The notes under the pieces were generated by a model. It was given only the letters and a program-made list of their open reading frames with translations. It searched no databases and was not told the origin of the DNA. A stretch of 10,421 nucleotides of DNA from an uncultured Acetobacter sp. (GTDB taxonomy: Bacteria; Pseudomonadota; Alphaproteobacteria; Acetobacterales; Acetobacteraceae). A program made the translations under genes and the position numbers. Location of the stretch: positions 1-10,421 of the forward strand of contig NZ_CALLXM010000095.1 in assembly GCF_937875265.1 (NCBI RefSeq), given 5' to 3'. This document shows, piece by piece, positions 1 through 6,649 of the stretch; positions within the stretch are counted from its first letter, which is position 1; every line of letters starts with the position of its first letter.

Positions 1-1133
1 CCCGGAAGGCGATTTCGCGTCAGGAAGGGTTGCCATGTAAACTCTATTGGCAGCATCAGGCCTGTTGTGTTCTCACTATCCCATGCCCACCCGCTCGGGT
101 TCGTGGCAAGCGGGCTCACCTGATAAGCGCCTACTTGCAGCATTGTATCCCGTGTTGGACGAAAGCGCACACGGCTGCCCCAGGTCGCTTTTGGATACAC
201 GGCAAATCCCGGATCAACCTTCAGGGCCACAGGTGCAGAGCACGTCACCATAAATGAGCAGATAAGGGGTGAGGTCGCGAAAACATGCGTCAGAGACATG
301 CGGCCAAACGTGATATCCATACGGTTCTGAAGAAACTTTTTTTCCGCATAAAAATCGACCAGATGGGCCACAACATGCCCGGAAAGCCCATAAACTTCCA
401 TAAGGTTTACGTAATAATCTCCCACACGGTCATGGGACACTTCTCGGCCCGCACGGTTCATGAGCAGTGTGTGAATGGACCACCCGTTCCAGCCTGCCAT
501 TTTCCCCAGATCAAAGTTCATTTGCAGGGTAAGTTCATGCACATAATCCATGCCGCGCTGCATGCCGCCGTGGATATTGGCCATCGCCTCGCCTTTATAC
601 GTAAACGAGAACACAAAACCTTTTTTCTGAAGTCTTTCTCTAAACGGCATGATTTGCGGGACAAGATGACCACTCCCGGCAGTGGGGACATAATAGGGGT
701 CATCCATATCCGTGCGGCGCTGGGCATCCAGTTCTGATGGAAGAAGCCAGGAAATACCTTCTTTTCCGGTCAGATCATCCAGTTCCATTTTATGAAATGT
801 CTTTGAGCTTTGATATTCATCAACGCTGGGAACCACCATTGTAGCAAGACCGGGCCATGGTGCGACCGGCACGCCACTTGCGGGAAGTGGAGAGTTTTTG
901 GGGCGCACAAGCGCGCGTGCATCTGGCTGAGACTGATCATTCTGCGATGCATTACCGGAAAGGACATCGACATAAACGGTTTTTTTAGTCGGAGACGATA
1001 ATGCGCCGGACTCATCCGCACGAGCCATGCCAAAAGACGTTGTGATTATCAGACTCCCTGCAAGCGTCACCCCCCGCAGAGCAGAATAGGATTTGAATGC
1101 AGGAAACCTGTTGCAGCATTTGCGATACATCAT
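1..1133 (-). CDS. OprB-family carbohydrate-selective porin (3' end cut by window edge)
   Basis: Outer-membrane beta-barrel porin for diffusion of sugars or related small polar solutes into the periplasm. Reading the minus strand gives an open frame of about 377 codons from ATG ATG at 1133-1128 to the left edge with no stop; the family is usually about 450-500 residues, so the C-terminal barrel strands are missing. Residues 1-39 form a Sec signal peptide: basic start, hydrophobic stretch LAGSLIITTSFG, cleavage after ARA before DE. The mature part opens with a low-complexity linker, then shows OprB-like segments: LPSELDAQRR, DDPYYVPTAGSG, FVFSFTYKGEAMANIHGG, NGWSIHTLLMNRAGREVS, LPIEFTWQPFL, with the alternating aromatic/polar pattern of barrel strands. 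No clear Shine-Dalgarno precedes 1133; an in-frame GTG at 1157 is a weaker alternative. It is divergent from the PQQ dehydrogenase at 2251, which suggests a shared uptake-and-oxidation role. The family call is from recalled homologues, not a search. Confidence 0.85.
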   Translation of the reverse strand, partial: MMYRKCCNRFPAFKSYSALRGVTLAGSLIITTSFGMARADESGALSSPTKKTVYVDVLSGNASQNDQSQPDARALVRPKNSPLPASGVPVAPWPGLATMVVPSVDEYQSSKTFHKMELDDLTGKEGISWLLPSELDAQRRTDMDDPYYVPTAGSGHLVPQIMPFRERLQKKGFVFSFTYKGEAMANIHGGMQRGMDYVHELTLQMNFDLGKMAGWNGWSIHTLLMNRAGREVSHDRVGDYYVNLMEVYGLSGHVVAHLVDFYAEKKFLQNRMDITFGRMSLTHVFATSPLICSFMVTCSAPVALKVDPGFAVYPKATWGSRVRFRPTRDTMLQVGAYQVSPLATNPSGWAWDSENTTGLMLPIEFTWQPFLTRNRLP

Positions 1134-1212
1134 CTGACCATGGATAGGTTTTGGCACTCTGGTCAGAAAGTGCCCGGTTACAGCGTAGCAGACTGAAAAT
1201 ATGACAAAAAAG

Positions 1213-1251
1213 GACGATTTTTTGGATAGATCCACTTCCAAAAATTACGTC
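1213..1251. repeat. Imperfect inverted repeat in the porin leader
   Basis: Arms 1213-1226 (GACGATTTTTTGGA) and 1237-1251 (TCCAAAAATTACGTC) are near-perfect reverse complements around a 10-base loop. The inner 8 bp (TTTTTGGA/TCCAAAAA) and outer 4 bp (GACG/CGTC) pair exactly, separated by a small internal loop. It lies about 80 bases upstream of the porin start, so it would be in the 5' leader if transcription begins further upstream, or it could be an operator. Seen directly; function is inference. Confidence 0.5.
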
Positions 1252-1317
1252 TTTCATTTTGAAATACAACAGTTTTTAAAACAGACCTCAAAAAAATAAG
1301 AGCCTGCTTTCCACCAA

Positions 1318-1346
1318 GAAAAACCGCCTCTCAATAGAAAAGCGGT
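1318..1346 (-). terminator. Terminator-like hairpin upstream of the porin gene
   Basis: In minus-strand RNA, arms from 1346-1337 (ACCGCUUUUC) and 1332-1323 (GAGAGGCGGU) pair over 10 bp, two of them G-U wobbles, around a UAUU tetraloop, and the stem is followed by UUUUC. The plus-strand RNA would have two C-A mismatches instead, so the structure favours leftward transcription. It sits about 190 bases before the porin start. It could be an attenuator in the porin leader or the 3' end of a small unannotated leftward transcript. The U tract is short. Confidence 0.4.
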
Positions 1347-1768
1347 AGAGTGCGGCTTTATGGTTTTTTCGGGGGAATATTAAAAAAATCAGTATGAAAA
1401 CATAAATTTCTCATAGAAAATAACAATGATTAAAAAATGTAAATTAATAATAGTTTTGTTTATACTACCAATGCTCCAAAGGAGTCTTAAGGCACACACC
1501 AGAAACCATCTAGATATTACCAACAATTTTTATCATATAAAAACGAATATATGAGTGATGATATAAAAATATACTTCCTGTATTTTTTAATTTTTCCCTG
1601 AAAACCATTAAGATGAAGCGTGAATTTTACTTGAGAACATCGTGTTTAGCCTATTGCTGTGCATAGGTCCTTTAAGGCGCTGAAAATCGTCCAATGTCCA
1701 ATATATGAAACATGCCCCTCCCATATTTATTTTATATAGATATAATCCAGATACGGTTTCCAAATGAG

Positions 1769-1797
1769 TTGAAATTCTATAAAAAGTATAATATTAT
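1769..1797 (+). promoter_or_regulatory. Candidate sigma70-type promoter
   Basis: TTGAAA at 1769-1774 and TATTAT at 1792-1797 are separated by exactly 17 bases; each hexamer matches consensus at 5 of 6 positions. It would transcribe rightward toward the dehydrogenase with a leader of roughly 400 bases. In such AT-rich DNA chance matches are common, so support is weak. Confidence 0.25.
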
Positions 1798-2049
1798 CAG
1801 TTAGTTAATTCATTCCTGCTGGAAGTGTAAGAGCACTTTTTCTGATGGTATATGGTGAAGAAGAACTCACCCTCTCACCAGAACGTTACCCCCGACAGAT
1901 GGCGCGTCAACACGTTTGAATACTCTCCCACTGCAGCGACAGCGCTGCCTCTAAAAATATTCCGACGCTTTACGCAGGAGCGTTTTCCAATAAAAACGAC
2001 ACCCCTATTGATAAATTTTTATAAAAATTCAGTATTTTTATGGAGGTTT

Positions 2050-2099
2050 TTGACATCAATCTATCTTGACAGAATCAAGAACATTAGACAGAGAACATT
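2050..2099 (+). promoter_or_regulatory. Tandem direct repeats upstream of the dehydrogenase
   Basis: TTGACA occurs at 2050-2055 and again at 2066-2071 (16-base period). AGAACATT occurs at 2078-2085 and again at 2092-2099 (14-base period). Either TTGACA could be a -35 box, but I see no good -10 at the right distance from either. The paired repeats about 150-200 bases before the start codon could be activator or repressor sites. Seen directly; role is inference. Confidence 0.3.
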
Positions 2100-2239
2100 T
2101 TCCACTCCTCTGGGGAAAACGATGAAGGTTTTTTATACAGGCTCAGGCCTATCAAAAAAATCTCTTATCAGAAGCCAGTGTATCTGGATTTAGTCATAAC
2201 CTCGGTCCGGCACCTTGCTGTCAGGACGATTTCAATACT

Positions 2240-2243
2240 GGAG
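2240..2243 (+). promoter_or_regulatory. Ribosome binding site deciding the dehydrogenase start
   Basis: GGAG lies seven bases before ATG 2251. The in-frame TTG at 2215 has no comparable purine-rich site upstream, which favours the ATG. Confidence 0.6.
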
Positions 2244-2250
2244 TGATAGC

Positions 2251-4692
2251 ATGGGTGACGGTCAACCCGCAGATCACCATTCTCCGTTAGGTGGCATTTA
2301 TCGTGCCATTTTTTCCATCATCAGCCTCGCAGTCGGTCTGGCACTTGTTTACGGTGGCATGAAGCTTCTGATGCTGGGTGGGTCAGGTTATTACCTGCTG
2401 GCCGGGATCGCTTATAGTGCACTGGCCATTCTGGTTTTTCTGAAGCACCGCTATACCTTGATTGCATCTGTGGTTGTTTTTGCCGCCACCTTTGTATGGG
2501 CGTTGTATGACACGCCGGAAATTGGCTACTGGGCACTTTTGCCGCGTCTGGTTGTACCGGCCATTCTCTTCGCCCTTAATCTGTGGGCTGTCGCGACGTT
2601 CCCTGCAACACCATCATCCATCCGGCGGGGCAGCGTGTTTGGCGGCGTTGGTCTTGTCGGCTGTCTGCTGGTGACTTTGGTTGAAGCCTTTTTCCCCCAC
2701 GGGCAGATTAGCAATCCGGATGCGGCCTCAGCAAACCCGCTGACCGCTCAGGCAGGCAAGCCCGATGCACCGGAGGATTGGGAATTCTTTGGGCGTAATG
2801 CTCAGGGTACCCGGTACGCACCGTACACCCAGATCACGCCAGACAACGTCAGCAAGCTGAAAGTCGCGTGGGTTTACCATACAGGCAGAAGGACACATGG
2901 TCCGGGTGCAGGGGTTGATGAAAACACCCCGCAGCAGATTGGGAACGTGCTGTATTCCTGCACGCCGGAAAGCCTTATTACGGCACTTGAAGCAGATACC
3001 GGGAAAGAAATCTGGAAATTTGACCCTAAGGCGCACTCTGCTGAACATGTCACATGCCGTGGCGTTGGCTATTACGATGCCACAAAAGATGTGAGCCTGA
3101 CCGCTGAAGAAAAAGCAGCGGATGACGCCGCGCCGATGTGCCACCAGCGTATTCTGGTTTCAACCGTGGATGCCCGCTTTATTGCGCTGGATGCTCACAC
3201 CGGCGCTCAGTGCTCCGGTTTTGGTGAAAACGGCACTGTTGACCTTAAAAAACAGATGGGACCGACTGCCGGGGGTAAACGCTATCATCCCACGTCCATC
3301 CCGGTTGTTATGGGCCATGTTGCTGTTATTGGCGGCTGGGTGCGTGACATTGTTCACGGCGAACCCTCCGGCGTTGTGCGCGCTTATGATGTCCGGACCG
3401 GAGCTCTGGCCTGGGCCTGGGATGTTGGTGACCCGGAAAACACGAGCGCTCCTCGGGAAGATCAGACCTACACACTGGAAACCCCCAATGTGTGGACAAT
3501 CCCGACTTACGATAAAGATCTGAACCTCGTCTATCTGCCCACCGGCAACGGACCGCCGGATTACTGGGGCGGAGACCGGACAGTTGCCAAAGAAAAATTC
3601 GGTGCCGCTGTTGTCGCTGTGGATGCCACTACAGGTAAAACAAAGTGGGTCTTCCAAACAGTTCATCACGACGTCTGGGATTATGACCTGCCATCCCAGC
3701 CGGTTCTGTATGACGTAACCAATGCTCAGGGCGAAAAAATCCCGGCCCTGATCCAGACGACAAAAACCGGTCATATCTTTGTTCTTGACCGCCGCACCGG
3801 CACGCCAGTGACGGAAGTTCAGGAACGGCCGGTTGCAACCTCTCCTGCGGCGCAGGGTGAGCATCTGTCTCCCACCCAGCCCTTTTCTGTTGGCATGCCC
3901 ACCATTGGGGCCGATCCGCTGACGGAAAGCTCCATGTGGGGTGTCAGCACGTTTGACCAGCTTTATTGCCGGATCATGTTCAAGGATTCTGTTTACGAAG
4001 GCCCGTTCACGCCGCCGGGTGAAAAACCCTATATCGAATGGCCCAGCCTGCTGGGTGGCATGAACTGGGGCGGCATCTCCATTGATGAAGCCCGTGGCAT
4101 CATGTTTGTAAATGACATGCGCATGCCCCTGCGTATGTCACTGGTAAACCTTGAGGAAGCCAAGAAGTATAAAGTCGCAACGGACGAAGTGCCGGGCTTT
4201 ATGGGCACCATGCGCCCGCAGGTCGCTGGGTCTTATGCCGGTGTGCGCATTGATATTTTGCAGTCTCCGCTTCAGGTGCCCTGCAATACGCCACCCTTTG
4301 GCACCATGAGCGCCATTGATCTGCATAGCAAAAAGCTGCTGTGGCAGGTGCCTATGGGCACAACGCAGGATCTGGGTCCGATGGGCATCAAAACCCATCT
4401 GCCAGTTCCTATGGGAATGCCGACTTTGGGTGGCCCGACATCAACAGCATCCGGGCTGGTCTTCTTTGCCGGCACACAGGACTATTATCTGCGTGCGCTG
4501 GATTCCGGCACAGGCAAGGAAGTGTGGCGCGAACGTCTGCCGGTTGGTGCTGTTGCGGCTCCCCTCATTTTCCGCTCCCCCAAAACGGGTAAGGAATATG
4601 TGGTGATCTCAGCCGGTGGCATGAGCCATTCTCCGGATGTTGGCGACTATATTATTGCCTACACCCTGCCGGATGACGCCACAGCCAAATAA
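2251..4692 (+). CDS. Membrane-bound PQQ-dependent dehydrogenase, glucose/quinate/shikimate family (probably quinate-type)
   Basis: Inner-membrane quinoprotein that oxidises its substrate in the periplasm and passes electrons to ubiquinone. With ATG 2251 it has 813 residues, close to the family's roughly 800. Five membrane segments lie at about 16-37, 46-64, 68-86, 96-117 and 129-148; the periplasmic PQQ propeller starts near residue 176 (DWEFFGRNAQGTRY). Residues aligned by eye with E. coli glucose dehydrogenase include His266 in HVTCRG, the catalytic-type Asp477 in VHHDVWDYD and Lys505 in TKTGHIFVLDRR. The end, GDYIIAYTLPDD, is typical. The region MNWGGISIDEARGIMFVND and the shorter following loop differ from glucose dehydrogenases, so a quinate/shikimate-type substrate is my preferred inference. 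GGAG at 2240-2243, seven bases before ATG 2251, supports that start; an in-frame TTG at 2215 would give 825 residues. It is divergent from a porin and followed by a strong terminator, so it is probably monocistronic. Confidence 0.9.
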   Translation: MGDGQPADHHSPLGGIYRAIFSIISLAVGLALVYGGMKLLMLGGSGYYLLAGIAYSALAILVFLKHRYTLIASVVVFAATFVWALYDTPEIGYWALLPRLVVPAILFALNLWAVATFPATPSSIRRGSVFGGVGLVGCLLVTLVEAFFPHGQISNPDAASANPLTAQAGKPDAPEDWEFFGRNAQGTRYAPYTQITPDNVSKLKVAWVYHTGRRTHGPGAGVDENTPQQIGNVLYSCTPESLITALEADTGKEIWKFDPKAHSAEHVTCRGVGYYDATKDVSLTAEEKAADDAAPMCHQRILVSTVDARFIALDAHTGAQCSGFGENGTVDLKKQMGPTAGGKRYHPTSIPVVMGHVAVIGGWVRDIVHGEPSGVVRAYDVRTGALAWAWDVGDPENTSAPREDQTYTLETPNVWTIPTYDKDLNLVYLPTGNGPPDYWGGDRTVAKEKFGAAVVAVDATTGKTKWVFQTVHHDVWDYDLPSQPVLYDVTNAQGEKIPALIQTTKTGHIFVLDRRTGTPVTEVQERPVATSPAAQGEHLSPTQPFSVGMPTIGADPLTESSMWGVSTFDQLYCRIMFKDSVYEGPFTPPGEKPYIEWPSLLGGMNWGGISIDEARGIMFVNDMRMPLRMSLVNLEEAKKYKVATDEVPGFMGTMRPQVAGSYAGVRIDILQSPLQVPCNTPPFGTMSAIDLHSKKLLWQVPMGTTQDLGPMGIKTHLPVPMGMPTLGGPTSTASGLVFFAGTQDYYLRALDSGTGKEVWRERLPVGAVAAPLIFRSPKTGKEYVVISAGGMSHSPDVGDYIIAYTLPDDATAK

Positions 4693-4724
4693 ACTGTTGA
4701 GACGCCGTTGATCTGAGCACAAGG

Positions 4725-4753
4725 AAATCCCCACTTTTGTGGGGATTTTTTTT
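4725..4753 (+). terminator. Rho-independent terminator after the dehydrogenase
   Basis: Perfect 10-bp stem AAATCCCCAC (4725-4734) with GTGGGGATTT (4739-4748), loop TTTT, and an uninterrupted run of eight T at 4746-4753. It starts 32 bases after the stop codon at 4692. Confidence 0.92.
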
Positions 4754-5043
4754 ACTCTGCTTCTCTCATGCAAAGCTTTGAAGTCTGTCGTCGTGCAAAC
4801 CAACACTAAAACAGCTCGAAACATACTGAATAAGTGCAGCTGTTCATTCTATTTTTAGATGTTTTCTTTAAAAAGACACATTGTTGGTGCGTTAAAGCCC
4901 CCGCAAAAACAAAAGTGAACACGCACTGGCTCATCAGGCCCCCTTCGGCACGACTCCTTTTTTCAAAGGCGCTGTGTCCGACCCTCGGCGGCAAGGCTGT
5001 TCGCAGCACGCCGCACGATCAGACGACTAACAGGACCCAGACT
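4754..5043. other. Geneless stretch before the small basic protein
   Basis: No frame in these 290 bases looks like a real protein. A perfect 10-bp palindrome CAAAGCTTTG is at 4771-4780. No promoter of good quality was found, although the promoter for the small downstream gene should lie here because a terminator closes the preceding gene. Confidence 0.5.
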
Positions 5044-5304
5044 ATGCTGACGAAGACGGAGCAGACTCCGATAATCCGTACCACCGCCGCCCGACGCGCT
5101 CTGCGCCGCCACGGGCGGGAAAGCCTTTCAGACCTCAAATTTCTGGAAGAATGGGAAACAACACCCAGCAATAACGCTGCCAGCATTTTGCGGGCAGGAC
5201 AGATACGACGCACGAACCCGGACCTGATGCGTGATATTGCTACAAGCATCCGCCAGTCCGGTGACAGAGAAGAGTGTGGGAAACCCATACACCGGGTGGC
5301 CTGA
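5044..5304 (+). CDS. Small basic protein of unknown function
   Basis: 86 residues from ATG 5044; I do not recognise a family. AGGA at 5032-5035, eight bases before the ATG, supports this start over the longer in-frame version from 4834, whose first 70 codons look like noncoding DNA. The protein is soluble-looking, with no signal peptide or membrane segment. It begins with a basic stretch (RTTAARRALRRHGRE), has a predicted helical, acidic middle (SLSDLKFLEEWE), then more basic/helical sequence (AASILRAGQIRRTNPDLMRD). Such charge patterning would suit a nucleic-acid-binding or adaptor protein, but that is only inference. It is followed after 93 bases by the lytic transglycosylase in the same direction and could share its transcript. 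Confidence 0.5.
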   Translation: MLTKTEQTPIIRTTAARRALRRHGRESLSDLKFLEEWETTPSNNAASILRAGQIRRTNPDLMRDIATSIRQSGDREECGKPIHRVA

Positions 5305-5397
5305 GCGCCTCGGCCCCACGCTATTCCTTACGCTGCAATGGTCTGGCCTGTTCAGGTTGTGATTGCATCCGGCTTTCAGGAGAGGCACCATGATGAC

Positions 5398-6507
5398 ATG
5401 GTTCGGACTTTTCTTCTTCCCAGAACAGCACAAAAGAGAAAACATACCCTCTACTCGCTGTTCCTTGGTGGTCTGGCGGCGCTTTCCGCCTGTGCCGGGC
5501 CTACGCGCTCTACGTACCGCGCACCCGGCGCTGCCCTCAACCCCTGGGGGCCTTACATTCAGGAAGCGTCCACACGTTTTTCCATCCCTCAGTCATGGAT
5601 TCGCGCTGTGATGCAGCAGGAATCTGGTGGGCATCAGTATATGCATGGTCGGCTCACCCGTTCCGTACACGGGGCAGTCGGTCTGATGCAGATCAAGCCT
5701 GATACCTACAGGGAACTGGCCAAACGCTACCATCTTGGGTCGGACCCGTACAACCCGCATGACAACATCATGGCGGGGAGTGGATACATCCGGGAACTCT
5801 ATGATCGGTTTGGCTCTCCGGGCTTTGTGGCAGCCTATAACTGCGGGCCGCAATGCGAGGAAAATCACCGTAGCCGTGGCACCTCCCTGCCGTCTTACGC
5901 ACGGACCTATCTTGCTGAGGTTAGCCCGCACCTGAATGACCCGATTCCGGCCACACTCAATAAAACAGAAATGGCCTATACCACCGCCCCAGCCCCGGCA
6001 GCATCACGGCAGGTCATAACACCAGTTTACGCCGCCACTCCGGTAACAGTGGCCACTGCCAGCACAACAGGAACCGGCACGGCCCCACCTCTGGCGTCTG
6101 ATGATGTTGCCCCGCCAGCCCCGTATACGTCAGATGGGGATATTCTCGTCTCCTCCCCCGCGGGAACGGATGCGGCAGGTGAGGCGTTAACTAAACCAGC
6201 CATTGTTCAGGCATCCTACACTCCCCCGGCCGCCGCCACAGTCTGGCAACAGGATACGGTCGGAAACGCCATGATTCAGATTGGCGCGTTCTCCACACAG
6301 GAACGCGCATTACAGGCCGCAGCCCTTGCCCGAAGTGCTTCAGGCAAACTGGCCAGTGCCGTGAACCGGATTGAACTGGTCCCCATGACACATGGCCGCC
6401 AGATCTGGCGCACCAGACTGGCAGGCCTCTCCGCTACGCAGACAGGACCAATCTGTTCACAACTGCGTCAACAGGGACTCTCCTGTATACTGGTTGTTGA
6501 TCAGTAA
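5398..6507 (+). CDS. Lipoprotein lytic transglycosylase (SLT domain) with C-terminal SPOR domain
   Basis: Cleaves peptidoglycan glycan strands with formation of 1,6-anhydro ends, in the periplasm. From ATG 5398 it has 369 residues. Residues 1-31 are a lipoprotein signal peptide with basic n-region and lipobox LSAC, Cys32 being lipidated. The SLT family-1 fold spans about 50-185: FSIPQSWIRAVMQQESGG with catalytic Glu75, GLMQI (95-99) and AAYNCGP (145-151), where the usual form is AYNAGP. A Pro/Ala/Thr-rich linker runs about 190-285. Residues about 290-369 form a SPOR domain (MIQIGAFSTQERA, WRTRLAGLSA, LRQQGLSCILVV), a module known to bind denuded glycan at the septum. This suggests action at the division site. 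The upstream in-frame ATG 5338 would put 36 extra residues before the signal core and is unlikely. AGGAGAGG at 5378-5385 is rather far (12 bases) from ATG 5398. Confidence 0.85.
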   Translation: MVRTFLLPRTAQKRKHTLYSLFLGGLAALSACAGPTRSTYRAPGAALNPWGPYIQEASTRFSIPQSWIRAVMQQESGGHQYMHGRLTRSVHGAVGLMQIKPDTYRELAKRYHLGSDPYNPHDNIMAGSGYIRELYDRFGSPGFVAAYNCGPQCEENHRSRGTSLPSYARTYLAEVSPHLNDPIPATLNKTEMAYTTAPAPAASRQVITPVYAATPVTVATASTTGTGTAPPLASDDVAPPAPYTSDGDILVSSPAGTDAAGEALTKPAIVQASYTPPAAATVWQQDTVGNAMIQIGAFSTQERALQAAALARSASGKLASAVNRIELVPMTHGRQIWRTRLAGLSATQTGPICSQLRQQGLSCILVVDQ

Positions 6508-6521
6508 TTTTTTTCTATTCC

Positions 6522-6600
6522 TTGTTAAGGTTTTTCTTATATGAATATAACACATGTAAAGATCACCTTAACAATAACATAATCTTGCCGAAATTAACAA
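6522..6600. promoter_or_regulatory. Candidate operator: 10-bp inverted repeat plus third half-site
   Basis: TTGTTAAGGT at 6522-6531 and its exact reverse complement ACCTTAACAA at 6565-6574 are 43 bases apart start to start, about four helical turns. A third TTAACAA is at 6594-6600; with the following G it matches the reverse complement of CTTGTTAA at 6521-6528. All lie in the AT-rich 142-base gap before the SARP-type regulator. The 33-base spacer argues against a simple terminator. Autoregulation by the downstream regulator is inference. Confidence 0.4.
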
Positions 6601-6649
6601 GAAATCTCTTTGGATAACACGTTTTATAGATATACGGACACCGTGCTTC

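Larger units (their letters stand above)
1134..2250. other. Long AT-rich divergent intergenic region without a convincing gene
   Basis: About 1.1 kb separates the porin and dehydrogenase starts. It is visibly much richer in A and T than the flanking genes, especially 1260-1850. No frame here gives a protein I recognise. A 113-codon rightward frame (1852-2193) has no ribosome binding site and no recognisable motif. A less AT-rich patch at about 1845-1965 includes a 24-codon frame from ATG 1845 and may be a gene remnant. The region holds the candidate hairpins, promoter and repeats listed separately, so it may carry long leaders for both genes, an unannotated small RNA, or both. Confidence 0.6.

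Noticed and set aside
285..737. 150-codon plus-strand open frame
   Set aside because: It is antisense to the well-supported porin frame, which shows a signal peptide and OprB motifs; the plus-strand translation resembles no protein.
1319..1368. Outer pairing AAAAACC (1319-1325) with GGTTTTT (1362-1368) as a plus-strand terminator
   Set aside because: Long loop and weak A-T pairing; the minus-strand 10-bp hairpin in the same place is the better structure.
1852..2193. 113-codon plus-strand frame in the AT-rich region
   Set aside because: No ribosome binding site, no recognisable motif and noncoding-looking composition; not enough to call a gene.
3160..3864. 234-codon minus-strand frame
   Set aside because: Fully antisense to the dehydrogenase propeller; a shadow of its codon pattern.
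4771..4780. Perfect palindrome CAAAGCTTTG
   Set aside because: Only 10 bp and isolated, without a second copy or adjacent promoter; expected by chance at this scale.
4834..5043. N-terminal extension of the small basic protein to ATG 4834
   Set aside because: The added 70 residues look like translated intergenic DNA, and a better Shine-Dalgarno supports ATG 5044.
5019..5288. 89-codon minus-strand frame with a hydrophobic C-terminus
   Set aside because: Overlaps the better supported small plus-strand gene and has no plausible ribosome binding site or family likeness.
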